From Tannerellaceae bacterium (GTDB lineage Bacteria; Bacteroidota; Bacteroidia; Bacteroidales; Tannerellaceae): a stretch of 64,000 nucleotides of DNA. The DNA is taken from NCBI GenBank assembly GCA_031255855.1, contig JAIRRS010000116.1, forward strand, positions 1-64,000, given 5' to 3'. Positions 19,680-28,767 of this stretch are shown piece after piece (the first letter of the stretch is position 1; each line of letters opens with the position of its first letter). The notes beneath the pieces were generated by a model. It ran no database searches and was not told where the DNA came from. It saw only the letters and a program-made list of their open reading frames with translations. A program made the translations under genes and the position numbers.

Positions 19680-21134
19680 TTATTGCTTCCAGAAACCAGG
19701 AAGCAATATCGTCAATACCGTAAACATTTCAAGACGCCCTACCATCATAAGAAAAGCAAGGAACCATTTCGACACGGTGGGTACTCCCGCATAGCTGCAT
19801 ACCGGCCCTAAATCACCCAAAGCCGGCCCCACATTGCTGATGGCCGAAATACTTGCCCCTACAGACTCTTCAAATCCTACGCCGTCGAACATTAAGACCA
19901 GGCAACTGACCAATATTAAAGTAATGTAGACAAAAGCGAACGCCAATATCTGATGCACAATATCGGCCGACACGACATGCCCGTTCATGCGGACAGGAAG
20001 AATCGCCTTGGGATGGGTTTGCCTAAGGAAGGCATTGGAAAGGTTTTTGTTCAGGATTACAAACCGCCCCATTTTGAGACCACCGCTGGTAGAACCGGCA
20101 CAACCTCCTACAAACATTATCGTAAGGACAATGAGCCAGAAAAAAGCCCCCCAGGAAAGATATTGGGTGGTAAAAAAACCGGTAGAAGAGATTAACGATA
20201 TGACCTGGAATGCCGAATGGCGGAAAGCTTTTTCCACTCCTGAAACAAAATCATTATACAAAAGCCAACTTGTTGTGATAGCGACGACCGCCAACAGGAA
20301 GAAGAAGAACCAACGGAACTCTTCATCGGCAAACAGTTTCTTTGGGCTTCCTTTTATAAAGAAATACAACAGTGTCATATTTACCGAACCGATAAACATG
20401 AATATCATCACTACATATTCCACATAGGCCGAATCCCAATAGGCAATGCTGGCGTTTTTAGTGGAATACCCACCCGTCGACATGGTCGTGAGGGCGTGGT
20501 TGATGGCATCGTATATATCCATGGGGCCTGCCCATAGAAGTCCTACCAGGATGATTGTAAACAAGAGGTAAACTCCCCAGAGACGTTTGGCCACCTGTGT
20601 CACACGCGGCAGAAAACGTTCATGCGTAATTCCTGTGGTTTCGGCATCAAACATCTGCGAAGCGCCTCCGCCGAATATGGGCAACAATGCCACGGTGAAC
20701 ACCACAACGCCAAGACCTCCCTGCCATTGGGTGAGACTTCTCCAAAACAAGATTCCTTTGGGTAAGGCTTCAATATCCGTTAAGATGCTGGCGCCGGTAG
20801 TCGTAAACCCCGACATGGTTTCAAAATAAGCATCCGTGATATTGTTGATATACCCGCCAATATAATAAGGAAGCATCCCCAAAAGGGACAAAAATGTCCA
20901 AGTGAGCGTTACAATCAACATCCCTTCCCTGCGGCCTGTGGCAAATTCGTTGGTGCGGAATCCTATCAGGTAGAAAAGAATGCCCACTCCAAGCAATATA
21001 CCGCTTGATATAAGCAAAGGGCAAAAATCCCCTTCCTTATAAATAAATGCCACCGCCACGGCCATCAACATGAAGAGTGTTTCCAGGATAAACATGGATC
21101 CCAGCATCTTCATAATAAAACGAACGTTCAACAT
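19680..21134 (-). CDS. trkH: Potassium uptake protein TrkH
   Basis: Membrane subunit of a Trk potassium transporter. The 484-aa protein has about ten hydrophobic segments and four pore-loop signatures: SGFTTTGAS, MSTGGYS, SSTGFFT and SNVGPAL. Conserved GGLGVVVF and GGCAGSTSGGLKMGR segments are also present. It starts two bases after the trkA stop, so the two subunits are co-transcribed, and the upstream dxs is probably part of the same transcript. Confidence 0.93.
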   Translation of the reverse strand: MLNVRFIMKMLGSMFILETLFMLMAVAVAFIYKEGDFCPLLISSGILLGVGILFYLIGFRTNEFATGRREGMLIVTLTWTFLSLLGMLPYYIGGYINNITDAYFETMSGFTTTGASILTDIEALPKGILFWRSLTQWQGGLGVVVFTVALLPIFGGGASQMFDAETTGITHERFLPRVTQVAKRLWGVYLLFTIILVGLLWAGPMDIYDAINHALTTMSTGGYSTKNASIAYWDSAYVEYVVMIFMFIGSVNMTLLYFFIKGSPKKLFADEEFRWFFFFLLAVVAITTSWLLYNDFVSGVEKAFRHSAFQVISLISSTGFFTTQYLSWGAFFWLIVLTIMFVGGCAGSTSGGLKMGRFVILNKNLSNAFLRQTHPKAILPVRMNGHVVSADIVHQILAFAFVYITLILVSCLVLMFDGVGFEESVGASISAISNVGPALGDLGPVCSYAGVPTVSKWFLAFLMMVGRLEMFTVLTILLPGFWKQ

Positions 21135-21136
21135 AT

Positions 21137-22474
21137 CTAATTGAAATAATCCTCTAATTTACGCATCGCCGTATTAAGACAGAAAACGACCACGTTGTCG
21201 AATGATTGTATCTGCGTATTCCCGTCTATCATCATAGGTTCGCCGTCTCTTATCAATCCTCCCAGAGTCATGTCTTTGGGAAGATGCAGATCTTTTACCC
21301 GTTTCCGGGTAATTTTAGAATTTGGACGTGCAATCAACTCCGCCACGTCGGCATTGGCAAAGGCAAGGCTCTTTATGTTCGACACATCCGCATCCAACAG
21401 GAATTGGTAAATATGGCTGGCCGCTATCAGTTTTTTATTTATCACCGCGCCGATGTCCATATCTTCGGCCAATGGGATGTAATCAAGGTTTTCAATTTTG
21501 GCAATGGTTTTAACCACCCCGTGTTGTTTGGCTGCCAGGCAGGCCAGGATGTTTGTACTTTCGTTTTCAGTCAACGCGATAAATGCTTCCGAATCTGTAA
21601 TCCCTTCCTGTATGAGCAAGTCCAAATCACGCCCGTCGCCGTTAATTATCAACACATTACTTGGAACTACTTCGGATATTCGATGGCTCTTTTCCTTATT
21701 CAGTTCGATTACCTTGATACGAATATTGCCCGGCAGGTACTGGCAGGCACGGAGGGCGATACGGCTTCCCCCCATGATGATTATTTTTTTAACTTCAGGA
21801 TCCTTTTTCCCGGCCTGTACTTGTATATCTTTTATATGTTCCTTGGTGGTAGTGAAAAACACGAGGTCGCTCGGTAGTATTTGGTCTGCCCCCCCGGGAA
21901 TAATAGTTTCATTTCTTCTTTTGATGGCTACGATATGGAACAATTTGTTTTCTCCCGGCAGGTCGGACAGGTTCTGGTTCACCAATCGGGAATTTTCCCG
22001 GATTTTCACACCAATCAGGATAATCGCGCCACCGGACAATTCAAAATACTGGCGGGTCCAGGGACGGCGGATAGCCGTGACAATCTCTTTAGCGGCCAAC
22101 ATTTCAGGGTAAATCATGGAACCGATACCCAGGCTTTCGAACAATTCACGGTTCTTCGGCAGCAAATATTCATAATTGTTTATACGGGCGAACGTTTTAT
22201 GCGCTCCCAGGTTAGAGGCCAATATGCAAGCCGTTATGTTGGTTGATTCTTCCGGCGTAACGCATACAAACAAATCCGCGTTCTTCACACCCGCCTCGTT
22301 CAAGTCTTGCGGAGAAGTCGGGTTACCAACCATAGGCAGGATTTCGGCTCTCAAAGCAGGAAACTGCAAACGTTCTTCATCCGAATCCATTAAAATGATA
22401 TCAAGTTTTTCCCGGGCCAACATTTTCGCCAAATGAGTTCCTACTTCACCGGCTCCGGCGATGACAATTTTCAT
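21137..22474 (-). CDS. trkA: Trk potassium transport regulatory subunit TrkA
   Basis: Cytoplasmic NAD-binding gate of the Trk system. The 445-aa protein contains two RCK domains: the first opens with [17 protein letters not shown], the second with [15 protein letters not shown] near residue 215. TrkA_C domains follow each one ([26 protein letters not shown]). The start at 22474 gives the standard N-terminus; an 18-residue upstream extension was rejected. The start overlaps the dxs stop by four bases (ATGA). Confidence 0.94.
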   Translation of the reverse strand: MKIVIAGAGEVGTHLAKMLAREKLDIILMDSDEERLQFPALRAEILPMVGNPTSPQDLNEAGVKNADLFVCVTPEESTNITACILASNLGAHKTFARINNYEYLLPKNRELFESLGIGSMIYPEMLAAKEIVTAIRRPWTRQYFELSGGAIILIGVKIRENSRLVNQNLSDLPGENKLFHIVAIKRRNETIIPGGADQILPSDLVFFTTTKEHIKDIQVQAGKKDPEVKKIIIMGGSRIALRACQYLPGNIRIKVIELNKEKSHRISEVVPSNVLIINGDGRDLDLLIQEGITDSEAFIALTENESTNILACLAAKQHGVVKTIAKIENLDYIPLAEDMDIGAVINKKLIAASHIYQFLLDADVSNIKSLAFANADVAELIARPNSKITRKRVKDLHLPKDMTLGGLIRDGEPMMIDGNTQIQSFDNVVVFCLNTAMRKLEDYFN

Positions 22475-24366
22475 ATGTATTTTTGTTCTAAAATTGTTTG
22501 GGCTATGCTTTGGGCATCCATCCCGCATAGGTTCATTAATTCGGAAACCGAACCGTGTTCGATAAAAGCGTCGGGCACTCCAATCCGTTTGACCCGGAGG
22601 GTATACCCATTGTCTGCCATAAACTCAAGAACCGCGCTGCCTAATCCTCCCGCGACAACACCGTTCTCGACAGTGACGATACATTTGAATTGCTGTCCAA
22701 TTTCGTGGAGTAATTCTTCGTCGAGTGGCTTGAGGTAAATCATGTCATAATGCGCAACCGACAAGGCCTCCCCTATCTTATCAATCGCCTGGACGACTGT
22801 ATTCCCTATCGGGCCTATTGAAAGGACGGCGATGTCTTTACCATCGCGTAATTTGCGTCCCTTGCCAACAGGCAAAATCTCAAAGGGGTTGCGCCAATCC
22901 GTTTTTTCGCCTTTCCCTCTTGGATAGCGGATAACAAAAGGACTGTCACCTTTGTAAGCAGTATACATCAGGTTGCGTAAGTCCCATTCATTTAACGGAG
23001 AAGCGATTGTGATATTCGGTATAGGACGAAAATAGGCTAAGTCGAACACACCGTGGTGGGTAGCCCCGTCTTCTCCAACCAATCCACTCCGGTCGAGGCA
23101 GATTATCATGTGGAGGTTTTGCAACGCCACGTCGTGGATAACATTGTCGTAAGCCCGTTGCATAAACGAAGAGTACACGTTGCAAAAAGGGATTAGCCCC
23201 TCTTTGGCAAGCCCTGCCGAAAATGTTACGGAATGTCCTTCGGCAATCCCCACGTCGAAAGCCCGTTTAGGAAATTCCCTCATCATATAAATCATCGAAG
23301 AACCTGTCGGCATCGCGGGTGTTATGCCGACAATCCGGTCGTCTTCCCCGGCCAATTCAACTAATGTATGACCGAAGACATCCTGATACAACTGCGGCTG
23401 GTTTAGCTCGTTGGAGCAGATGCGTTTTCCTGTCGTTTTGTCGAATTTGCCCGGTGCATGCCATTCGGTAGCCGATTCTTCGGCAGGCTTAAACCCTTTG
23501 CCTTTCTGTGTTTTGATATGCAACAGTTTGGGGCCTTCCATGTGTTTAATATCATTCATTACCTTGATCAGGTAATTGAGATCGTGACCGTCTACAGGAC
23601 CGAAATAGCGGATACTGAATCCCTCGAACAGGTTGTGCTGCTGTGTCAACAGAGCTTTCAGGCTATTGTTGAAGCGGAGGATATTTCCCCGCCGGTTGTC
23701 TGTAATCAGTTTCATCTTTCTCAAGCCCCGGTATATATCGTAACGCATCCGGTTATAGGTCTGGCTGGTGGTAATATCAACAAGGTATTGGCTCATAGCG
23801 CCAACATTATTGTCGATAGCCATATTGTTGTCATTGAGGATGATCAACAGGTTGTTGGGATTAATGGCCGCGTTATTAAGTCCCTCGAAAGCCAGTCCCC
23901 CGGTCATAGCGCCATCTCCTATGACCGCCACCACCTGGCGGTCTTCTTTTTTAATTGACGACGCTACCGACATCCCCAAAGCGGCAGAGATGGAATTAGA
24001 GGCATGTCCGGCAATAAATGAATCATACGCACTCTCTTCCGGTTTAGGAAATCCGCCGATACCGCCGAATTTCCTAAGGGTATGAAATTTGTCGCGCCTG
24101 CCGGTCAGAATTTTATGTCCGTAGGCCTGATGCCCTACGTCCCATACAATCCGGTCGTAAGGGGTATTAAACACCTTGTGCAAGGCGACGGTCAATTCTA
24201 CCGTTCCCAGGCTTGCCCCCAGATGGCCGGGATTTTCAGACAACACATCTATAATAAACTGTCGTAATTCTCCACATACCTGGGTAAGCTGGTCGACAGG
24301 CAAATTCCGTAAATCTTGTGGAGTGTCAATCGTATGTAATATATTTGTATTTTGTTGTTCAGCCAT
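22471..24366 (-). CDS. dxs: 1-deoxy-D-xylulose-5-phosphate synthase
   Basis: First enzyme of the methylerythritol phosphate isoprenoid pathway: pyruvate plus glyceraldehyde 3-phosphate to DXP, using thiamine diphosphate. The 631-aa protein has the ThDP motif [17 protein letters not shown] (about residues 150-166) with NDNNMAID, the substrate segment [10 protein letters not shown], and the transketolase-like middle domain ([35 protein letters not shown]). It heads a transcript with trkA and trkH, with TACCTTTG 21 bases upstream. Confidence 0.97.
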   Translation of the reverse strand: MAEQQNTNILHTIDTPQDLRNLPVDQLTQVCGELRQFIIDVLSENPGHLGASLGTVELTVALHKVFNTPYDRIVWDVGHQAYGHKILTGRRDKFHTLRKFGGIGGFPKPEESAYDSFIAGHASNSISAALGMSVASSIKKEDRQVVAVIGDGAMTGGLAFEGLNNAAINPNNLLIILNDNNMAIDNNVGAMSQYLVDITTSQTYNRMRYDIYRGLRKMKLITDNRRGNILRFNNSLKALLTQQHNLFEGFSIRYFGPVDGHDLNYLIKVMNDIKHMEGPKLLHIKTQKGKGFKPAEESATEWHAPGKFDKTTGKRICSNELNQPQLYQDVFGHTLVELAGEDDRIVGITPAMPTGSSMIYMMREFPKRAFDVGIAEGHSVTFSAGLAKEGLIPFCNVYSSFMQRAYDNVIHDVALQNLHMIICLDRSGLVGEDGATHHGVFDLAYFRPIPNITIASPLNEWDLRNLMYTAYKGDSPFVIRYPRGKGEKTDWRNPFEILPVGKGRKLRDGKDIAVLSIGPIGNTVVQAIDKIGEALSVAHYDMIYLKPLDEELLHEIGQQFKCIVTVENGVVAGGLGSAVLEFMADNGYTLRVKRIGVPDAFIEHGSVSELMNLCGMDAQSIAQTILEQKYI

Positions 24367-24386
24367 GAAAATTGCAAAAATTTCTA

Positions 24387-24394
24387 CAAAGGTA
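24387..24394 (-). promoter_or_regulatory. -7 promoter box (TACCTTTG) of dxs
   Basis: CAAAGGTA on the + strand, 20 bases upstream of the dxs ATG. An exact TAnnTTTG match. Confidence 0.55.
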
Positions 24395-24456
24395 ACATCA
24401 ACTAAACGAATTTACCCCATCTGAGTTGAACAAATTTCCCTCGTTCCCTCGTCTAC

Positions 24457-24489
24457 CGATATTTCTTTCCTTTAGAAGCGAAAATATCG
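24457..24489. other. Imperfect hairpin in the dxs-hsdM gap
   Basis: CGATATTT at 24457-24464 and AAATATCG at 24482-24489 are perfect complements with a 17-base loop. It has no T-run typical of a terminator, so its role is unclear. The 337-bp dxs-hsdM gap otherwise holds the two promoters and the second 22-bp array. Confidence 0.4.
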
Positions 24490-24509
24490 TCGAGAGGCCG
24501 TGTAAAATT

Positions 24510-24585
24510 CATCCAAATGCTTTACTAGATTCATTGGGATGATTCTCCAAAATCATCCCAATGATCCAACCCATTCATCCAGATG
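24510..24585. repeat. Array of four 22-bp repeats with CATnnnnATG boxes (copy 2)
   Basis: Boxes CATCCAAATG, CATTGGGATG, CATCCCAATG and CATCCAGATG start at 24510, 24532, 24554 and 24576, an exact 22-bp period. The array lies between the divergent dxs and hsdM promoters. Confidence 0.85.
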
Positions 24586-24641
24586 AATTTTCAACTATAA
24601 ATCAGTCTATTCTGCAAAGGCTACAATTGAGATTAAAATCG

Positions 24642-24649
24642 TACTTTTG
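24642..24649 (+). promoter_or_regulatory. -7 promoter box (TACTTTTG) of hsdM
   Basis: Exact TAnnTTTG match 54 bases upstream of the hsdM ATG. It overlaps a TTG that would otherwise extend the frame, which argues for the ATG at 24704. Confidence 0.5.
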
Positions 24650-24703
24650 GAGCCGGAAACAAAGAAGGTTTCGGCTTGTGTTCAAAATTCTACTAAAAGT
24701 TAT

Positions 24704-26251
24704 ATGAGCGAAGAATTGCAACAGAAACTACGTGCGCAATTATGGGCGGTAGCAAATACATTAAGAGGTAATATGTCCGCCGGCGACTTCATGTACTTCT
24801 CATTAGGATTCATTTTTTACAAATACCTTTCGGGAAAAATCGAATTGTATATAAATGAGAAGTTTGAAAAAGATGGTTGCACGTTTCAGGAAGCATGGGC
24901 TGGTAATGATGATGAACTAAAAAACAACATAAAAGAGATTTGCATCGGGAATTTGGGATACTTCGTACAGCCGGAATGTCTTTTTTCAACAATTATAACC
25001 ATGATTGAGAAGAAAGAACATATTCTTCCCGCACTTGAACGTTCTCTAAAACAGATTGAAGACAGTATCACCGGACAAGACAACGAAGATGATTTCGGCG
25101 GATTGTTTTCCGATATTGATTTGGCTTCTCCTAAATTGGGACGAACTGCTGATGATAAGAATAAGCTGGTTGGCGAAGTTTTGATTGCCCTGGATGGGAT
25201 TGATTTCGGGTTGGAAGAAGCTGACGAGATAGATATTCTTGGGGACGCGTATGAATATATGATCTCCCAATTCGCGGCAGGCGCAGGCAAGAAGGCCGGG
25301 GAATTCTATACCCCTCAGGAAGTCAGCCGAATACTAGCCGAAATTGTAACCACCGGCAAAACGAGGCTCAAAGAGGTGTACGACCCTACCTGTGGCAGTG
25401 GATCGCTTCTTCTGCAAACAGCCAAAAACGGGAAAGCCGACGTCATTTACGGACAAGAAAAAAATCCGACCACATTCAATCTCTGCCGCATGAATATGCT
25501 CCTTCATGGCGTAAAATACAATGGCTTTGATATTCGAAATGGAGATACGTTGGAAGCTGATGATTTTGGTGGAAAACAATTCGACGCCGTAGTCGCAAAT
25601 CCACCATTTTCAGCAACCTGGAGCGCCACAAGCAAATTCAACGACGATGATCGTTTCTGCTCAGCCGGAGTTCTTGCGCCCAAATCGAAAGCTGATTACG
25701 CATTCATCCTCCACATGATACACCATCTGAATGAGAGCGGGACGATGGCATGCGTAGCCCCGCATGGCGTGCTTTTCCGAGGCAGTTCGGAAGGTAAAAT
25801 CCGGCAATTCCTGATAGAAAAGAAAAACTATATAGACGCGATCATAGGCTTGCCAGCCAACATTTTCTATGGAACAAGCATTCCGACGTGTATCCTGGTG
25901 GTCAAAAAATGCCGTAAAAAAGATGACACGATTCTCTTCATAGACGCCAGTAAGGAGTTTGAGAAAATCAAAACACAAAACAAGCTTCGTCCCGAACATA
26001 TCAATAAAATTATTGAAACCTACCGGAATCGCTCCGAAATAGAAAGGTATAGCCATTGCGCCACATTACAGGAGATTAGAGACCATGATTTCAACCTGAA
26101 TATTCCCCGGTACGTGGACACGTTCGAGGAAGAAGAGGAAATAGATATCCATGCAATTATGGCTGAAATCAAAGAACTTGAGGCCAAACGCACCAATCTG
26201 GACAAAGAAATTGAAGTGTATCTGAAAGAGTTAGGGTTAATAAACAGTTGA
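24704..26251 (+). CDS. hsdM: Type I restriction-modification DNA methyltransferase subunit HsdM
   Basis: The adenine methyltransferase subunit of a type I system. The 515-aa protein has an N-terminal HsdM_N helical domain (residues 1-140). The SAM-binding motif DPTCGSGSLLLQ begins at residue 227 and the catalytic NPPF motif at residues 299-302. AGEFYTPQEV and LPANIFYGTSIPTCILV are further family hallmarks. The start at 24704 is followed by the usual helical N-terminus. It is 81 bp upstream of hsdS. No hsdR was found in the window, so restriction depends on a gene elsewhere or is absent. Confidence 0.95.
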   Translation: MSEELQQKLRAQLWAVANTLRGNMSAGDFMYFSLGFIFYKYLSGKIELYINEKFEKDGCTFQEAWAGNDDELKNNIKEICIGNLGYFVQPECLFSTIITMIEKKEHILPALERSLKQIEDSITGQDNEDDFGGLFSDIDLASPKLGRTADDKNKLVGEVLIALDGIDFGLEEADEIDILGDAYEYMISQFAAGAGKKAGEFYTPQEVSRILAEIVTTGKTRLKEVYDPTCGSGSLLLQTAKNGKADVIYGQEKNPTTFNLCRMNMLLHGVKYNGFDIRNGDTLEADDFGGKQFDAVVANPPFSATWSATSKFNDDDRFCSAGVLAPKSKADYAFILHMIHHLNESGTMACVAPHGVLFRGSSEGKIRQFLIEKKNYIDAIIGLPANIFYGTSIPTCILVVKKCRKKDDTILFIDASKEFEKIKTQNKLRPEHINKIIETYRNRSEIERYSHCATLQEIRDHDFNLNIPRYVDTFEEEEEIDIHAIMAEIKELEAKRTNLDKEIEVYLKELGLINS

Positions 26252-26318
26252 ATATTAATATATTGACAACCATTAAAATCATTGATTAATTCCTTTTTGG
26301 ATTTTTCTCGTTTTTCGC

Positions 26319-26326
26319 TACTTTTG
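26319..26326 (+). promoter_or_regulatory. Possible -7 box (TACTTTTG) directly before hsdS
   Basis: TAnnTTTG match that ends six bases before the hsdS ATG. If used, the transcript would be almost leaderless. It lies outside the inverted repeat, so it would drive whichever hsdS is brought next to it. Confidence 0.35.
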
Positions 26327-26332
26327 CCAGCT

Positions 26333-27487
26333 ATGCCGACAAAAGATAAAGGACACAAAAACCTCAATGTTCCAAATTTGAGAGTCCCGGAGTTTCAGGG
26401 AGAATGGGAGAAAAAAAGATTATGCCAGGTTCTCAAAATTGGAAATGGAAAAGATTATAAACATCTTGCGGAGGGAGATATTCCCGTTTTTGGGACAGGA
26501 GGGTATATGGTTTCCGTTAATGATTATCTTATGGATGGCGAAACAGTCTGTATAGGAAGAAAGGGCACAATCAATAGGCCATTCTACTATTCTGGAAAAT
26601 TTTGGACGGTAGATACTCTGTTTTATACCCATTCATATAACAACGTTATTCCAAAATTCGTGCTTTATGCTTTTGAACATATAAACTGGCTAAAATACAA
26701 TGAAGCATCAAGTGTTCCCAGCCTGTCTAAAAACACAATAGAACAGATTGATATTGATTTACCATCTATATCAGAACAACAAAAAATAGCTATGTTTTTG
26801 TCTCTCATTGACGAACGTATTGCAACCCAAAACAAAATAATAGAGAAACTTGAATCCTTAATCATAGGACTAAACAATTATCTACATAAAAAGTATGGAA
26901 ATGAAATTGAAATTTCTTTAGCCGAATTGGGAAAATCCTATAAAGGACTATCAGGAAAATCTGGTGATGACTTTGATGGTAATGGGAAACCGTATATTAC
27001 TTATGTTAATGTTTATCAAAATAATATCATCAACGAATCAATGATTGGATATGTGAAAATATCCGACGGAGAAAAGCAAAATATGATATCTTATGGTGAT
27101 GCTTTATTTACGATATCATCCGAAACTCCCCAAGAAGTTGGTATGGCCGCAGTATATTTAGGAGACAGTAAGGAACTATATCTCAACAGCTTCTGTTTCG
27201 GATACCGCTTACGCGAATTCAAAGTCTTAAATCCTCAATATATGCCACATTGTTTTTCATCATACCCATTCAGAAAATTTGTATATCCATTGGCTCAAGG
27301 AAGCACACGATTCAATTTACATATACATCACTTTCTTAACAAAAAAATTAAAATTCCTACTTTCCAAAACCAGCTTAGAATTACGAATACGTTAACTGTT
27401 TTTTTAGCGAAAATAGCGACAGAAAAACAAATTCGCGCCGCTTTTATACAACAAAAAACACATTTCATTAAGGAGTTAATTAGATGA
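26333..27487 (+). CDS. hsdS: Type I restriction-modification specificity subunit HsdS (expressed copy)
   Basis: Chooses the DNA target of the type I complex. The 384-aa protein has two target-recognition domains (about residues 30-150 and 200-340), separated by a helical conserved region (LIDERIATQNKIIEKLES, about residues 158-175). The N-terminal leader MPTKDKGHK is outside the 65-bp inverted repeat; the following NLNVPNLRVPEFQGEWEKKR is encoded inside it. The 3' end overlaps the silent hsdS by 8 bp. In this orientation it is the only hsdS with a start codon. An upstream TTG start is less likely. Confidence 0.92.
   Translation: MPTKDKGHKNLNVPNLRVPEFQGEWEKKRLCQVLKIGNGKDYKHLAEGDIPVFGTGGYMVSVNDYLMDGETVCIGRKGTINRPFYYSGKFWTVDTLFYTHSYNNVIPKFVLYAFEHINWLKYNEASSVPSLSKNTIEQIDIDLPSISEQQKIAMFLSLIDERIATQNKIIEKLESLIIGLNNYLHKKYGNEIEISLAELGKSYKGLSGKSGDDFDGNGKPYITYVNVYQNNIINESMIGYVKISDGEKQNMISYGDALFTISSETPQEVGMAAVYLGDSKELYLNSFCFGYRLREFKVLNPQYMPHCFSSYPFRKFVYPLAQGSTRFNLHIHHFLNKKIKIPTFQNQLRITNTLTVFLAKIATEKQIRAAFIQQKTHFIKELIR
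26357..26421 (+). repeat. Outer inverted repeat, left arm (65 bp)
   Basis: Matches the reverse complement of 28645-28709 with one mismatch in 65 bases. It encodes the N-terminal segment NLNVPNLRVPEFQGEWEKKR of the expressed hsdS. It is a predicted recombination site for exchanging whole hsdS genes. Confidence 0.95.
26808..26869 (+). repeat. Inner inverted repeat, left arm (62 bp)
   Basis: Matches the reverse complement of 28119-28180 with one mismatch. It encodes DERIATQNKIIEKLESLIIG, the central conserved region between the two target-recognition domains. Recombination here would swap the second target domain. Confidence 0.95.
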
Positions 27488-28688
27488 ACATCTGCAACAT
27501 AAGATACCGTTTTTGCTTCTGTAAGTTTTCAAGAAAAGATTGTTCATTTTTAAATTGTGAATAGAGCAATCCTAAAAAAGATGCAATCTTTTGCTGCTCT
27601 TCATATGATGGAATAAAATGTGCTGTCTCGAAATAATCATCAATCGAAATATTCAGAAGTCCATGATTCCGAGCTCCTTCTCCGGCTATCTCGGAAATTT
27701 CTCGATACCATTTATTTGTTTCGAAGTAATACGCTAAATAATCAGTATTTACATGTTCCATAGCCTTAAAACAGATATATAAAGTAGATAGTACTCCTTT
27801 CTCATATAAATCTAAACGTTTTACAGCGCCCCAGGGATAATCTTTGGAATAACTTTTATTATAGGCAAATTCACCTTGATATAGCAGATAATAATTTGAT
27901 ATATAGTTGCTTGCGATTTGTTTATTAAAAAATGAATATTGGTCAACCAAGCCATGTTGTGCTGCAATTGTCAGCACAAGCTCTGTCTCGTTTTCTTTAT
28001 TTTTACGAGTAATACGAGACACTATTTCTTTCAGTTTAACCTTCTTCCATTCTTCTTTATATTCAGCAAACCGCAAGGCAGGCTTATGTTTCTGTCCACA
28101 AAATAAACTGTCGCTAATTCCTATGATTAAGGATTCAAGTTTCTCTATTATTTTGCTTTGGGTTGCAATACGTTCGTCAAGAAGAGTGAAGAGTTTAACG
28201 ATTCTTTCTTGTTCTTCTTCTTTGGGATATTTAATCGGTAACGTAAAAAATATCTCATCTTTAATGCCTATTCTATCATGTCTTGCACCATTATCTCCAT
28301 TTAAATACATGAACTTATGCCAGGCTGAACTCTTAAAATAATAAAAAAGAAAAGTTCTATTGATGTTGTATGTTTTAAAACAGAGATATGATGGCGAAAC
28401 AATTCCCGAAGTATTGGCACAATACATATTTATTGGTCCATATGGCGCTGTTACCGATTTTCTCGGATTATAAACAAAATCGCCCTTTTCAATTATAAAA
28501 TAGCTACCCGTATTATCGTCATTTGCGATTTTTTTATCAAAAAAATCTAATTGAGGAATAAGACCATGCTGGGCTGAATTACTAATCACATTAGTTATCT
28601 TGCCATCTTTATTTTTTATTGTGTTCTTTTTAGCGATATCCGAGAATCTTTTTTTCTCCCATTCTCCCTGAAACTCCGGGAATCTCAA
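27480..28688 (-). CDS. hsdS: Silent type I specificity subunit HsdS cassette without its own start
   Basis: Encodes a second two-domain HsdS, convergent with the first. The frame has target domains around RFPEFQGEWEKKR...ERIVKLFTLL and KWKKVKLKEIVSRITRKN...EEQQKIASFLGLL, separated by DERIATQSKIIEKLESLIIG. Its open frame reaches 28709; a TGA at 28710-28712 ends it, and no in-frame ATG exists between that stop and the conserved domain. The given start is a TTG at 28686-28688 inside the repeat. It has no promoter of its own. It is therefore a donor that becomes expressible after inversion joins it to the leader at 26333-26356. Confidence 0.9.
   Translation of the reverse strand: MRFPEFQGEWEKKRFSDIAKKNTIKNKDGKITNVISNSAQHGLIPQLDFFDKKIANDDNTGSYFIIEKGDFVYNPRKSVTAPYGPINMYCANTSGIVSPSYLCFKTYNINRTFLFYYFKSSAWHKFMYLNGDNGARHDRIGIKDEIFFTLPIKYPKEEEQERIVKLFTLLDERIATQSKIIEKLESLIIGISDSLFCGQKHKPALRFAEYKEEWKKVKLKEIVSRITRKNKENETELVLTIAAQHGLVDQYSFFNKQIASNYISNYYLLYQGEFAYNKSYSKDYPWGAVKRLDLYEKGVLSTLYICFKAMEHVNTDYLAYYFETNKWYREISEIAGEGARNHGLLNISIDDYFETAHFIPSYEEQQKIASFLGLLYSQFKNEQSFLENLQKQKRYLMLQMFI
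28119..28180 (-). repeat. Inner inverted repeat, right arm (62 bp)
   Basis: Reverse complement of 26808-26869 with one mismatch; encodes the central conserved region of the silent hsdS. Confidence 0.95.
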
Positions 28689-28709
28689 ATTTGGAACATT
28701 GAGGTTTTT
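28645..28709 (-). repeat. Outer inverted repeat, right arm (65 bp)
   Basis: Reverse complement of 26357-26421 with one mismatch. It ends three bases before the upstream ATG of an unrelated short frame and encodes the start of the silent hsdS. Confidence 0.95.
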
Positions 28710-28767
28710 TCATATTCAAAAACTTTTCGTACATTCTTGTGATTAATGATATAAAAATTGAATTAAA

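Noticed and set aside
24647..24703. N-terminal extension of HsdM from a TTG
   Set aside because: The TTG lies inside the TACTTTTG promoter box; the ATG at 24704 gives the family's usual start.
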